64,000 nt of DNA from Bosea sp. F3-2 (GTDB lineage Bacteria > Pseudomonadota > Alphaproteobacteria > Rhizobiales > Beijerinckiaceae), in NCBI RefSeq assembly GCF_008253865.1, contig NZ_CP042332.1, forward strand, positions 186,001 to 250,000. The letters run 5' to 3'. The notes under the pieces were generated by a model. It was not told where the DNA came from. It did no database searches and was given only the letters and a program-made list of their open reading frames with translations. Below are positions 43,422-52,735 of the stretch, one piece after another. Numbering within the stretch: the stretch's first letter is position 1; each line of letters starts with the position of its first letter. The position numbers and the translations under genes are program-made.

Positions 43422-44435
43422 TCAAGCCACGAGGAAGCCGGCGTCGACCGGGTCGTCGCGGTTGATCGTCCAGCGCGCCGTGCCGAGCAGGCCAGCGGTG
43501 CCCTTCACCGTCGGGCGCACGGCGCGGGTGCCGTTCAGGCTGGCTTCGCCGATCAGGCAGCCCTCGAAGGTGCCGGAGCCGAGCAGGCCTTCCGAGCGGA
43601 TCGGCTGGTGCAGCTTCATCAGGCCGCGCGCTTCATACATCGCCATCATCGCGCTGGTGCCGGTGCCGCCGGGCGAGCGGTCGAGCTGGCCAGCTGAGAA
43701 GACGTGGACGTTCTTGTAGAAGGCGCCTTCGATCGTCGGCTCGTGCCAGAAGGTGACGAAGTTGAAGTTGTTGATGTGGGCCGAGGCCGGGTGCTGGATC
43801 GCGACCTTCTGGCGGAGCTGCTCGCGTGCGATGATGCCGAGACGCGAGAGTTCCGAGCCGTTCTCTGGCGAGATCCGGAGCGAGGTGCCACGCAGGTCGA
43901 TGATGCCGAAATAATTGCCGCCCCAGACGATGTCGGCTTTGAGCGAGCCGACGCCCGGCAGGTCGAACGGCACGTCCTGCGCCGCGACATAGGCCGGCAC
44001 GTTCTCGAAACGGGTCCAGAGCACGTCCGGACCGTCATTGGCGACCTCGGCGGTGACCAGCCCGGCGGTGGTCTCGAAGCGGATAGTGGTGCGGCCGTTC
44101 TCGCCGCGCCGGACAAGGCCGAGCGCGACCATCGCCATGCCGACGGCGATCGTGCCGTGGCCGCACATATGGGAGTACTGGGTGCCGTCGATATAGATGA
44201 GACCGGCATCGTAATCCGGGCTCGACGGCGGCGTCAGGAAGACGCCGAACATGTCCTTGTGCCCGCGCGGCTCGCGCATCAGGGCGCAGCGCAGCCAGTC
44301 ATAGTTCTCCTCGAGGAAGCGGCGCTTCTCCAGGATGCTCGATCCGGCCGGGTACGGAATCCCGCTATGGATGATGCAGAGGGGCTCACCCTCGGTATGC
44401 GTGTAGACGACGTCGAAGACATTCTGCTGGCGCAT
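43422..44435 (-). CDS. Proline racemase/hydroxyproline epimerase family protein with Cys/Gly active-site pair
   Basis: The 337-residue protein covers the full family length. The first catalytic Cys is present (C91 in SHMCGHGT). The second, normally in DRSPCGTGT, is Gly at 256 (LDRSPGGTGT). Known members pair Cys/Cys or Ser/Cys for racemases and epimerases and Cys/Thr for trans-3-hydroxyproline dehydratase. A Gly here argues against a two-base racemase and suggests a dehydratase or other one-base reaction. It is transcribed downstream of a Pot-type ABC transporter and is probably the first catabolic enzyme for the imported compound. Confidence 0.85.
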   Translation of the reverse strand: MRQQNVFDVVYTHTEGEPLCIIHSGIPYPAGSSILEKRRFLEENYDWLRCALMREPRGHKDMFGVFLTPPSSPDYDAGLIYIDGTQYSHMCGHGTIAVGMAMVALGLVRRGENGRTTIRFETTAGLVTAEVANDGPDVLWTRFENVPAYVAAQDVPFDLPGVGSLKADIVWGGNYFGIIDLRGTSLRISPENGSELSRLGIIAREQLRQKVAIQHPASAHINNFNFVTFWHEPTIEGAFYKNVHVFSAGQLDRSPGGTGTSAMMAMYEARGLMKLHQPIRSEGLLGSGTFEGCLIGEASLNGTRAVRPTVKGTAGLLGTARWTINRDDPVDAGFLVA

Positions 44436-44470
44436 GGTCGGCTCCTTGGGAAAACAGGTGGTCGAAAGGG

Positions 44471-45259
44471 TTAGCGGCGTCGCTCCGAGAGCACGTCGAG
44501 GCCGATGGTGAGGTCGAGCAGCACGATCACGACGGCGGCGACGATGATGGTCAGGCCGGAGACTGCCGCGATCGTCGGGTCGATCGTGTACTGGACGTAG
44601 TTGAACAGCTTGACCGGGATCGTGGTCAGCTCGGCGGTCGTGTTGAAGATGCTGAGCTCGACATTGATCCAGGAGGCGATGAAGGCGAAGATCGCGCCGC
44701 TGACGAGCCCGCTGCGGATCTGCGGCAGGGTCACCAGGAATAAGGTGGTCAGCGGCCGAGCCCCGAGATCGGCGGAAGCCTCCTCAAGGCTGCGCTGCTC
44801 GTCGCTGAACTGCGGCAGCACGGCACGCAGGACGAAGGGCATGATGATCACGACATGCCCGACGAGCAGCGCCGGAAAGCTGCGGACGAGCCCGATCGCG
44901 CTGCCATATTGCAGCAGCGCCGCGCCGAGCACGACATGCGGCAGGCTCAGCGGCGACATCAGCGTCTCCGAAAGGAGGCCGCGGCCGGTGAAGCGATAGC
45001 GGGCGATCGCGATCGCCGCAGGCACCGCCAGCAGCACCGCGACAATGGTCGCGACGACTGCGAGCAGCGTGCTGATCAGGAAGGCCGAGACATAGGAGGG
45101 GTCGCCCAGCATCTTGCCGTACCAGGCGAGCGTGAGGCCCTGTGGTGGGAAGGCGAGGAAGCTGGTCGTGGTCAGCGATGCCCCGACGAGGACGACGAGC
45201 GGCAGCGCGAGATAGGCCAGCGCAGCGAAGGAGACGATCCGGACGAGAGCTGAGATCAT
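44471..45259 (-). CDS. Spermidine/putrescine-type ABC transporter permease (PotC-like)
   Basis: The protein has about 262 residues from MISALVRIV; an upstream in-frame ATG would overlap the previous gene. Six membrane segments and the EAA loop (EEASADLGARPLTTLFLVTLP) mark the PotC/YdcV group. It begins one base after the stop of the other permease and forms the channel with it. The downstream proline-racemase-family gene hints at an amino-acid-like or betaine-like substrate rather than polyamines. Confidence 0.9.
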   Translation of the reverse strand: MISALVRIVSFAALAYLALPLVVLVGASLTTTSFLAFPPQGLTLAWYGKMLGDPSYVSAFLISTLLAVVATIVAVLLAVPAAIAIARYRFTGRGLLSETLMSPLSLPHVVLGAALLQYGSAIGLVRSFPALLVGHVVIIMPFVLRAVLPQFSDEQRSLEEASADLGARPLTTLFLVTLPQIRSGLVSGAIFAFIASWINVELSIFNTTAELTTIPVKLFNYVQYTIDPTIAAVSGLTIIVAAVVIVLLDLTIGLDVLSERRR

Positions 45260-45260
45260 C

Positions 45261-46097
45261 TCAAGCCCTCCTCGGCTCACTGAACCGCCCGGCGATGGCG
45301 ACGAGCGCCAGCGTCAGCACCAGCATGGTGATGCTGAGCGCACCGCCATAGTTGAAGTCGAAGACCGAGCTGTATTGCTGGAAGATCAGCATCGAGAAGA
45401 CGGTGATCCGCCCGCCGCTGAGCAGCGCCGGCGTGACATAGGCGCTGACCGCCAGCATGAAGACCATGACGGCACCGGCCATCAGGCCGGGCAGGCTGAG
45501 CGGGAAGATGATGGTGCGGAAAGTGCCGGCCGGCGTCGCGCCGAGATCGGCGGCGGCATGCTCCAGCGCCGGATCGACCTTGGCGAGCGCGTTGCCCACG
45601 GCGAGCACGATAAAGGGCAGCAGGATGTAGACAAGGCCGATCAGGATGCCGAGCTCGGTGCCGAGGAAGCGCATCGGCCGCTCGATCAGGCCGAGCCCGA
45701 TCAGCCCGTCATTGACCAAGCCGTTGCGGCCGAGCAGCACCATCCAGCCGAAGGAGCGGACGATATTGCTGGTGAACAGCGGCACCACCAGCAGGATCAC
45801 GCAGAAACGGCGCCAGGGCCGCCATTTGACGATGCGGACGAGATACCACGCGAGCGGATAGCCGATCAGCACGCAGACGAGCGTGGTAAGCGCCCCGATC
45901 CGAAAGGTCACCCAGAGCACGTCCCAGTGATAGGCGTCGGCGAGGATGCGGACGTAATGCGCGAAGGTCGGCTGGCCCGCCAGCGTGGTCAGGCTCGCGA
46001 TCAGCACGACTGCCATCGGCGCCAGGAAGAAGGCGACGAAGAAGGCGGCCGGCAGGGCGCAGAGCAGCAGGACCGGGCGCAGCGTTCCCCTCATCAC
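45261..46097 (-). CDS. Spermidine/putrescine-type ABC transporter permease (PotB-like)
   Basis: The 278-residue protein has about six membrane segments and an EAA loop (EHAAADLGATPAGTFRTIIFP). Its start overlaps the end of the ATPase gene, indicating translational coupling. It is the second channel subunit of the Pot-type importer. Confidence 0.9.
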   Translation of the reverse strand: MMRGTLRPVLLLCALPAAFFVAFFLAPMAVVLIASLTTLAGQPTFAHYVRILADAYHWDVLWVTFRIGALTTLVCVLIGYPLAWYLVRIVKWRPWRRFCVILLVVPLFTSNIVRSFGWMVLLGRNGLVNDGLIGLGLIERPMRFLGTELGILIGLVYILLPFIVLAVGNALAKVDPALEHAAADLGATPAGTFRTIIFPLSLPGLMAGAVMVFMLAVSAYVTPALLSGGRITVFSMLIFQQYSSVFDFNYGGALSITMLVLTLALVAIAGRFSEPRRA

Positions 46098-47149
46098 GCA
46101 TCCCCCAGCACGAGGCGCAGGTCGCTAAGGCGGAGATTGGCGAAGACGGGCTGACCGACGCCCAGGCCGGCCAGAGTGGACGGGGCGAGCCGGGAGGTCA
46201 GCGTGGAGCCGGGAACGGTAAGCGCCACCGAGGCATGGCTCCCGACATGGACGATGTCAGAGACAACGGCCGGCAGGGCAAGGCGCTCGGCGACGGGCTC
46301 GGCCGTGACGAGGATATCCTCCGGCCGCAGCACGCCGGTGAGTTCGCCCAGCGGTACATCGGCGGCGGGAAGCGTGATCGCGCCGTCAAGCAGCGAGAAG
46401 CTGCCATCGCCACGCCGCTCGACCGGAAGCAGGTTGGCATCACCGATGAAATCGGCGGCGAAGCGGGTCGCTGGCCGGGCATAGATGTCCTGGCCACGGC
46501 CGATCTGCTCGATCCGGCCGCGGTTCATCAGCACGATCCGGTCGGCCATCGTCATCGCCTCCTCCTGGTCGTGCGTCACGAACAGGAAGGCGATGCCGAG
46601 CCGATGCTGGATCTGCTTGAGCTCGCTCTGAACCTTCTTGCGCAGCTTGAGGTCGAGCGCGCTCAGGGGCTCGTCGAGCAGCAGCAATTGCGGCCGGTTG
46701 ACGATGGCGCGCGCCAGCGCGACGCGCTGCTGCTGGCCGCCTGAGAGCTGCGCCGGCAGCCGTTCGCCGAAACCAGCCAAGCCGACGAGCTCCAGCGCCT
46801 CGGCCGCGCGCTTGGCCGCCTCGTCGTTGGCGACGCCCTGCCGGCGCGGCCCATAGGCGACGTTCTCAGCCACACTCATATGCGGGAAGAGCGCGTAGTT
46901 CTGGAAGACGGTGTTGAGCGGGCGCCGATAGGGCGGCAGCCGCGTCACATCCTCGCCCGCCAGCCGGATCGTGCCGGCCTCCGGCGTCAGGAAGCCGGCG
47001 ATGCAGCGCAGCAGCGTCGTCTTGCCGCAGCCCGACGGCCCCAGCAGAGCGATGAACTCGCCCTGCTCGACGGCAAGCTCGATCGCCGTCAGCGCCGGCT
47101 GTCGGCCGAAATGCTTGGACAGGCCGTCTATGGCGAGGATGGGGCTCAT
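46094..47149 (-). CDS. Spermidine/putrescine-type ABC transporter ATPase (PotA-like)
   Basis: The 351-residue ATPase has Walker A GPSGCGKTT at 37-45, the Q-loop TVFQNYALFPHM, the signature LSGGQQQR, Walker B LLLLDEPLSALD and the H-loop VTHDQ. A C-terminal TOBE-like domain runs from about 240. This is the PotA/FbpC/MalK-like class. It lies 31 bases downstream of the binding-protein gene in the same operon. Confidence 0.93.
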   Translation of the reverse strand: MSPILAIDGLSKHFGRQPALTAIELAVEQGEFIALLGPSGCGKTTLLRCIAGFLTPEAGTIRLAGEDVTRLPPYRRPLNTVFQNYALFPHMSVAENVAYGPRRQGVANDEAAKRAAEALELVGLAGFGERLPAQLSGGQQQRVALARAIVNRPQLLLLDEPLSALDLKLRKKVQSELKQIQHRLGIAFLFVTHDQEEAMTMADRIVLMNRGRIEQIGRGQDIYARPATRFAADFIGDANLLPVERRGDGSFSLLDGAITLPAADVPLGELTGVLRPEDILVTAEPVAERLALPAVVSDIVHVGSHASVALTVPGSTLTSRLAPSTLAGLGVGQPVFANLRLSDLRLVLGDA

Positions 47150-47180
47150 GCTGCGGCTCGCGGTGCTTGTTGCCGTGCGA

Positions 47181-48224
47181 TCACTTGCGGGCGATCTGGC
47201 GGTTCCACTCGTCGACGACTCGCGAGCGCAGGCCGTTGATCTCGGCCCAGTCGAACAATTGCAGGTTTTTGACCGAGCCGGTCTCGCCCCAGGGCAGCTT
47301 GCGGGCGGTCTCGGGCTTGACCGTGACGTTCTTCACGGACGGGCCGAGATAGAGCTTCTCGGCGAGACAGCCGGAGGCTTCCGGCGTCAGCGCCTGGTTG
47401 ATGAACTTGGCGGCCGCCTCCTTCTTCGGCGTGCCCTTGACTAGGTGCAGGCGGGCATCGGTCGCCCAAGCGCCTTCCTTCGGCACGACGAAGCCGATCG
47501 GCAGCCCCTTGTCGGCAAGATCCCAGGCGCCGACGTTGAAATGCGCGCCGATGATCGCTTCGCCACTCTGATAGGCATTGGTGGCGGCGCCCGAGGAATC
47601 GAAGAACAAGGCGGCCTTGAGTTCCTTGATCTTCTTGAAGGTCGGAGAAAGATCGCCGTCCGGGTGGCCCCAGATCTTCGACAGGAACATCACGAAGGGC
47701 ACGCCCGAGGAATTCGCCGGCGAAGGGATGGTGACGGCGTCCTCGAACTCCGGCTTCCAGAGATCGTTCCAGGAGGTCGGCACGGCCTTGACCTTCTGGG
47801 TATTGTAGGTGAGCCCGAGCGAATAATAGCCGGTGCCGAGCGCATAAGTGGTCGCGCCGCTCTTGTAGATCGCTTCCGGCAAGGTGTTGGCGAGATTGGG
47901 GATCGCCGCCGGGTCGAGATTGTCGGTTACCTCCGCCGCGAGAGCAAGCTCGCTGATGCCGCCATCCATCCAGGCGACGTCGATGGTGGGAGCCGCCTTC
48001 TGCTGCTGCAGCTTCGCCAAAGTGACGGTCGAGGTGCCGATCTCGGCGTTGACGGCGATGCCGGTCGCCTTGGTGAAGGGCTCGGCGACGCAAGCTTTGA
48101 AGGCATCGCCCCAATTGCCGCCATACCAGGCGACGGTGATCGACGAAGGCTGCTGCGCCAGGGCCGGGGCGGTGAGCAGGGTGGTGGCGAGCATGGCCGC
48201 GGCCAGCCGGATGGGTCGGGTCAT
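47181..48224 (-). CDS. Extracellular solute-binding protein, PotD-like
   Basis: The protein has about 347 residues starting at MTRPIRLAAAML. A longer open frame upstream is ignored because it runs into the divergent regulator. The signal peptide ends near APALAQQ. The mature start ITVAWYGGNWGDAFK is typical of family-1 binding proteins of putative spermidine/putrescine systems. It is the first gene of the operon and is divergent from a GlxA/AraC regulator. The ligand is inferred to be an amine or imino acid because of the proline-racemase-family enzyme downstream. Confidence 0.9.
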   Translation of the reverse strand: MTRPIRLAAAMLATTLLTAPALAQQPSSITVAWYGGNWGDAFKACVAEPFTKATGIAVNAEIGTSTVTLAKLQQQKAAPTIDVAWMDGGISELALAAEVTDNLDPAAIPNLANTLPEAIYKSGATTYALGTGYYSLGLTYNTQKVKAVPTSWNDLWKPEFEDAVTIPSPANSSGVPFVMFLSKIWGHPDGDLSPTFKKIKELKAALFFDSSGAATNAYQSGEAIIGAHFNVGAWDLADKGLPIGFVVPKEGAWATDARLHLVKGTPKKEAAAKFINQALTPEASGCLAEKLYLGPSVKNVTVKPETARKLPWGETGSVKNLQLFDWAEINGLRSRVVDEWNRQIARK

Positions 48225-48331
48225 CGTCGTTCTCCTCTGCCGAGCGTCTTTGCGCTTCTGTAGGGATATGTTGGCGCGCAGGCCGCAAAAGGCACTAGAA
48301 TGCGCCGGCCCAAAATTTGAATAATCACGAC

Positions 48332-49366
48332 ATGAGCACCGTGCAGCTCCAGCCAGCCAGCGATCGGCCACTGCCCGCGACAACGCCAGTCTCGCGGCTG
48401 CGGATCGGCTTCCTGCTGCTCGACCAGTTCACGCTCGCCGCCTTCTCCGGGCTGATCGACGTGCTGCGTCTGGCGGCTGACCATGGCGGGCGCAGCCGCC
48501 AGCTCCATGCCAGCTGGACGGTGATGAGCCTCGACGGCGAGCCGCGGCGTTCGAGCTGCGGCGTCTCGGTCACCCCGAATGCAGGCCTGCTCGACCCCGC
48601 CGGCTTCGACTACATCGCCGTCTGCGGCGGCAACGACTACCTCAACGACGCTCTCCCCGAGAGCCTGCTCGGCTATCTGCGCCGGGCGGCTGCCTCCAGC
48701 GTGCGACTACTTGGCATCTGCACCGGCACCTTCGCCATCGCCCGTGCTGGCCTCGCCGGCCCGCGCCGGGTCTGCGTGCACTGGAACGTGCTCGACGCCT
48801 TCAAGGAGCGCTTCCCCAAGGTCTCGGCCGGGGTCGAGCGGCTCTTCATCGACGAGGGCGACCTGATCACCTGCGCCGGCTCGACCGCCGCGATCGATCT
48901 CGGCCTCTATCTCGTCGCGCGCCATTGCGGCCGGGACAAGGCCCAGCAGGCGATGCGGCACATGATGCTGCAGGACATGCGCCCGGCCGAGATGCCGCAG
49001 GCGCATTTCTATGCCGAGCTGGCGCCCAATCTCGACGTTCGGGTGCAGCAGGCCGCGCAATTCATCGAGCAGCGGCTCGACAATCCCCCGCCCATCGCCG
49101 CGGTGGCGCGCTATGTCGGCGTCAGCCCGCGCCAGCTCGAACGTCTGTTCGGCGCGTCATTGGGCCAGAGCCCGGCCGCCTTTCAGCGCAAGCTCCGGCT
49201 CGACTATGCGAAATGGCTGATCCTCAACAGCAAGCGCTCGCTCACGGACATCGCCATGGGTGCCGGCTTTGCCGACAGCGCCCATCTCTCGCGCGACTTC
49301 AAAGCCGCGTTCGGTGAACCACCGCGGTCTCTACGCCGGGCCGCTCCGGCACGCAGGGACGGCTGA
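48332..49366 (+). CDS. GlxA-type AraC-family transcriptional regulator
   Basis: The protein has about 344 residues. The N-terminal half is a DJ-1/PfpI-like amidotransferase domain with the elbow ICTGTFAIARAG near residue 130. The C-terminal half (about 230-335) is an AraC double helix-turn-helix (IAAVARYVGVSPRQLERLF and LTDIAMGAGFADSAHLSRDF). Such regulators often activate betaine, carnitine or arginine catabolism. It is divergent from the Pot-type operon across 107 bases and is its probable activator. The ATG at 48332 is chosen over a TTG at 48317. Confidence 0.92.
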   Translation: MSTVQLQPASDRPLPATTPVSRLRIGFLLLDQFTLAAFSGLIDVLRLAADHGGRSRQLHASWTVMSLDGEPRRSSCGVSVTPNAGLLDPAGFDYIAVCGGNDYLNDALPESLLGYLRRAAASSVRLLGICTGTFAIARAGLAGPRRVCVHWNVLDAFKERFPKVSAGVERLFIDEGDLITCAGSTAAIDLGLYLVARHCGRDKAQQAMRHMMLQDMRPAEMPQAHFYAELAPNLDVRVQQAAQFIEQRLDNPPPIAAVARYVGVSPRQLERLFGASLGQSPAAFQRKLRLDYAKWLILNSKRSLTDIAMGAGFADSAHLSRDFKAAFGEPPRSLRRAAPARRDG

Positions 49367-49525
49367 CAGCGATCGCTATCGCAGAGCGCGCCGGCCGCGA
49401 GGTCGATGCCGGCCACTCCAGTTGCGATAATGGCGCATCGCGGCCGTGCCTGACCTGTGAGGTGATCAGGCATCAAGTTGTTGGCCCAATTTTGCCGGAT
49501 GTCCCGGACTCTGCCCGTCGTGAAG

Positions 49526-50032
49526 TCAGCGCCGCTTTGCCGCGATGACTTCGATCTCCACGAGCCAGCCCGGCCAGACGAGGCTGGTGACCTGAGCACG
49601 TGTGCGCACCGGAATATTCGGGTTCTCGGACGTGCCGAAGAATTCGAGATACGCCTTCGAGAAAGCCTGGAAGTCGGCCTTGCCGCCCTTAGCGGGATCG
49701 CCAACGAGGAAAGCCTGCATCTTGACGATGTCACTCATTGCGAACCCGCGTTTGGCGAGCGTTGCCGCGATGTCCTTGAGGATTCCTCGCGTCTGCGTCT
49801 CGGTGTCGCCATAGGCGGCGACGGTGTCATCTGGAACCGTCGCGTCGACGACCGGCGGAGTCACTCCGCTCAGCATCAGAAGGTCGGTCCCGGAGGGAAC
49901 CAGCAGCGATTCCAGGAACTGGTTCTTGTACGGCGATGCGTCATCCAAGCGGAAACGTTCGATGTCGGCACTCATGGCAGCCTGTGTTCCCGTCAACAGC
50001 CATACGATGGCGAAAGCCTTGAAGCCCGGCAT
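49526..50032 (-). CDS. Exported Rid (YjgF/YER057c/UK114) family protein
   Basis: The protein has about 168 residues from MPGFKAFAIVWLL, with a probable signal peptide of about 22 residues (cleavage near AAMSAD). An upstream in-frame ATG would spoil the signal. The Rid fold is recognised by DTETQTRGILKDIAATLAKRG and the terminal NIPVRTRAQVTSLVWPGWLVEIE, which includes the arginine that binds carboxylates in RidA. Cytoplasmic RidA deaminates reactive enamines; an exported form suggests another role. It lies next to a GcvA-type regulator on the same strand. Confidence 0.8.
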   Translation of the reverse strand: MPGFKAFAIVWLLTGTQAAMSADIERFRLDDASPYKNQFLESLLVPSGTDLLMLSGVTPPVVDATVPDDTVAAYGDTETQTRGILKDIAATLAKRGFAMSDIVKMQAFLVGDPAKGGKADFQAFSKAYLEFFGTSENPNIPVRTRAQVTSLVWPGWLVEIEVIAAKRR

Positions 50033-50108
50033 GGTTGTCCCCCTCGTCTCGATGCCTGAAGCAGCATCGAAGCGGGGCCGGTTCACAAACGAAAAAATAG
50101 CCGTCTAT

Positions 50109-51092
50109 CTATGAGGCCGGCTCATGCGTGACCCCGGGCAGCGCATCCCGAGCCCGAAACGCCTCGGCGAGCGCCCAGGAGCGGAATTGCTGAACGTGGC
50201 GCTCGTCCAGACGCGTCTCGTGGATCAGCAGATAGTACTCGCCCGCACTGTCGAGACCACCCGCAACGGGCATCACGAGCTCACGCATCCCGTCCTGATG
50301 TGCCAGCACGATGTCGGGAACGAGCGCGATGCCGCGGCCCTGCCGTGCCGCATCCAGCGACATGAAAAAGTGCCCGAACTGCAGCGTCTGCTCGATCTCG
50401 ACCGCGGCGCGCACGCCATGGGCCTTGAGCCAGTCCGGCCAGGCATGGCGGCGCGTCGAAGTATGGATCAGCGGCCAGCGCGCCAGATCGGCCGGAGTGA
50501 TGCCAGTTTCGCCGATCAGGTCCGGTGAGCAGACCGGCACGAGCCGATCCGGAAAGAGTTCGTCGGCATGGACCCCGTCCCAGCGCGTCAGCATCGATAA
50601 TTCGATGCGCGGCTGGTTGCGCTCATAGTGCCGGCCGGGCAGCCGGCCGACACGGATCGCGACATCCGCATCGTGCGCGAGCAGATCGGCGGGCTCGATC
50701 GAGGAAACGACCCGCAGCTCGATCTCCGGGTGCTGGCTGGTGAAGTGATGGAGCCGTGGCATCAGCCAGACCGAGGCGACCGTCGGCAGCACGGACACTG
50801 TCAGCGTCGCCCGGTCGCGGCGGCGGGTGAAGCGGCCAGCGGCGCGCTCGAGCTCGTCGAGCATGCTCTCGACGCTGTGGAAGAACTGCTCACCCTCGGC
50901 GGTGAGCTCGATCCTGCGGGTGAAGCGGTGGAAAAGCTCCTGCCCGAGATGGAGTTCCAGCTCCTTGACCTGACGGCTGACCGCACCCTGCGTCAGGTTC
51001 AGCTCCTCGGCCGCCTTGGTGAAGGACAGGTGGCGCGCCGCAGCGTCGAAGCCGCGCAACGCATTCAATGGCGGCAGACGCCTCTTTCGCAT
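50109..51092 (-). CDS. LysR-family regulator, GcvA type
   Basis: The protein has about 327 residues from MRKRRLPPLNALRGF, the classic GcvA-type N-terminus, followed by AAARHLSFTKAAEELNLTQ and VSRQVKELE. Longer frames upstream are rejected. It is divergent from the sugar-type ABC operon at 51233 with 140 bases between, and is the likely regulator of that operon. The exported Rid gene lies directly downstream on the same strand. Confidence 0.92.
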   Translation of the reverse strand: MRKRRLPPLNALRGFDAAARHLSFTKAAEELNLTQGAVSRQVKELELHLGQELFHRFTRRIELTAEGEQFFHSVESMLDELERAAGRFTRRRDRATLTVSVLPTVASVWLMPRLHHFTSQHPEIELRVVSSIEPADLLAHDADVAIRVGRLPGRHYERNQPRIELSMLTRWDGVHADELFPDRLVPVCSPDLIGETGITPADLARWPLIHTSTRRHAWPDWLKAHGVRAAVEIEQTLQFGHFFMSLDAARQGRGIALVPDIVLAHQDGMRELVMPVAGGLDSAGEYYLLIHETRLDERHVQQFRSWALAEAFRARDALPGVTHEPAS

Positions 51093-51232
51093 GCAGCACC
51101 TCTCGTATGCATGAGAATAGATCATGCATGAGCGCCGAACAATTCGTTTGTGACGACCGGGTGGCGGCTCCATCGTCACGGCAACATCGGTGCAGCCGAA
51201 GAGCGCATCAGGTGGTGAACGGGGAACTGCCG

Positions 51233-52735
51233 ATGACGATCGAGCCAGCGATCGCGCTAGCCATGCGCGACATCACCAAGCGCTACGGTGCGACCTGTGC
51301 ATTGCGCAGTGCCGATCTCGCCTTGCGCGCCGGCCGTGTCCATGCGCTCCTCGGGGAGAACGGCGCCGGCAAGTCGACCCTGGTGAAGATCATCGTCGGC
51401 GCGGTGAAGCCCGACAGTGGCAGCGTCGCCCTTGCCGGCAAGCCAGTCGCCTTCCGCTCGGTCGCCGAGGCGATCGCCGCGGGAATCGTGCCGATCTATC
51501 AGCATCTCAGCCTGTTTCCCGAGCTCTCCGTCCTCGACAATCTCTCGGCGTTCCAGCTCGCCGCCGGCCGGGCCGGTCTCAGCCGCAACGCGCTGGCGGG
51601 GCGCGACGAGGCCAGGGCCTGGCTCGCCCGGGTCGGGCTCGACCTCGATCTCGACCGTCCGGTTTTATCGCTCTCGCTCGGCGAGCGCCAATTGCTCGAG
51701 ATCGCCCGCGGTGTCGGCCGCAACTGCCGCATCCTCGTTCTCGACGAGCCCACGGCGGCACTGAACGGCGCCGAGGCCGAGCGGCTCTTCGTCGTGGTGC
51801 GCGATCTCTGCGCCGGCGGCGCGGCCGTGCTTTTCATCTCGCACAAATTCGACGAGATCGAACACCTCGCCGACGAGGTCACCGTGCTGCGTGATGGCGC
51901 CACCGTGATTGATGCCGCTCCGATCGGCCGGCATGACCGCGCCACGCTGGTCAAGGCGATGCTCGGCACCCAGGTCGAACATGAGCAGCGCTCCGGCAGC
52001 GCTCGGGCCGAGCCGGTCCTGATTGCGGCAGGCGTGCGCATGGCGACTGGCCATAGCCTCGATCTTTCCGTGCGAGCCGGCGAGATCGTCGGCCTCGCCG
52101 GGTTGGTCGGCTCCGGTGCACTCGCCATCGCCGCCACCATGGCCGGAGCTACGTCCGGTGCCGGCGAGATCGCGGTCGGCGAGCAGCGCTTCGCGCTCGG
52201 CGACCGGCGCGAGGCCGTCCGCCTCGGTGTCGCCTATGTCCCGGCCGATCGCCATGCCGAAGGGCTGTTTCCGCCCGTCAGCGCGATCGGCAATGCCTCC
52301 GCCAGCGCGCTCTCGCGCTTCTCCGCCCGTGGCCTCCTCGGCAAGACGCGCGAACGCAATGCGATCGAGCCGCTGCTGCGCCGTTTGCATCTGCATCCGG
52401 CCCGGCCGGATGCGGAGGCCGCGAGCTTCAGCGGCGGCAATCAGCAGAAGCTTCTGATCGCGCGTTGCCTTGCTCTGCCGAACCTGCGGGCGCTGGTCCT
52501 GCTCGAGCCGACGCGGGGCGTCGATGTCGCCGCCCGCGCCATGATCCATCGCGCCATCATCGAGATGGCTCGCAGCGGCGTCGCCGTCCTGATCGCATCG
52601 AGCGATCTCGACGAGCTGACGGCGCTCTGCGACCGCTATCTCGTGGTCCGCGACGGGATGATCGCGGAGGAACTGCCGGGTAGCGCCTCGATCGAGGCGA
52701 TCATGGCCGCGCTCGCCGGAAGGGCCGCGGCATGA
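51233..52735 (+). CDS. Sugar-type ABC transporter ATPase with two nucleotide-binding domains (RbsA type)
   Basis: The protein has about 500 residues from the ATG at 51233. Domain 1 has Walker A GENGAGKST (41-49), the signature LSLGERQ and Walker B ILVLDEPTAAL. Domain 2 has the degenerate start LAGLVGSGALAIAATM usual in RbsA, the signature FSGGNQQK and LEPTRGVDV. It belongs to the ribose/autoinducer-2 class. Its stop overlaps the first permease start. Genes downstream encode enzymes for an amino- or oxo-acid rather than a simple sugar. Confidence 0.93.
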   Translation: MTIEPAIALAMRDITKRYGATCALRSADLALRAGRVHALLGENGAGKSTLVKIIVGAVKPDSGSVALAGKPVAFRSVAEAIAAGIVPIYQHLSLFPELSVLDNLSAFQLAAGRAGLSRNALAGRDEARAWLARVGLDLDLDRPVLSLSLGERQLLEIARGVGRNCRILVLDEPTAALNGAEAERLFVVVRDLCAGGAAVLFISHKFDEIEHLADEVTVLRDGATVIDAAPIGRHDRATLVKAMLGTQVEHEQRSGSARAEPVLIAAGVRMATGHSLDLSVRAGEIVGLAGLVGSGALAIAATMAGATSGAGEIAVGEQRFALGDRREAVRLGVAYVPADRHAEGLFPPVSAIGNASASALSRFSARGLLGKTRERNAIEPLLRRLHLHPARPDAEAASFSGGNQQKLLIARCLALPNLRALVLLEPTRGVDVAARAMIHRAIIEMARSGVAVLIASSDLDELTALCDRYLVVRDGMIAEELPGSASIEAIMAALAGRAAA

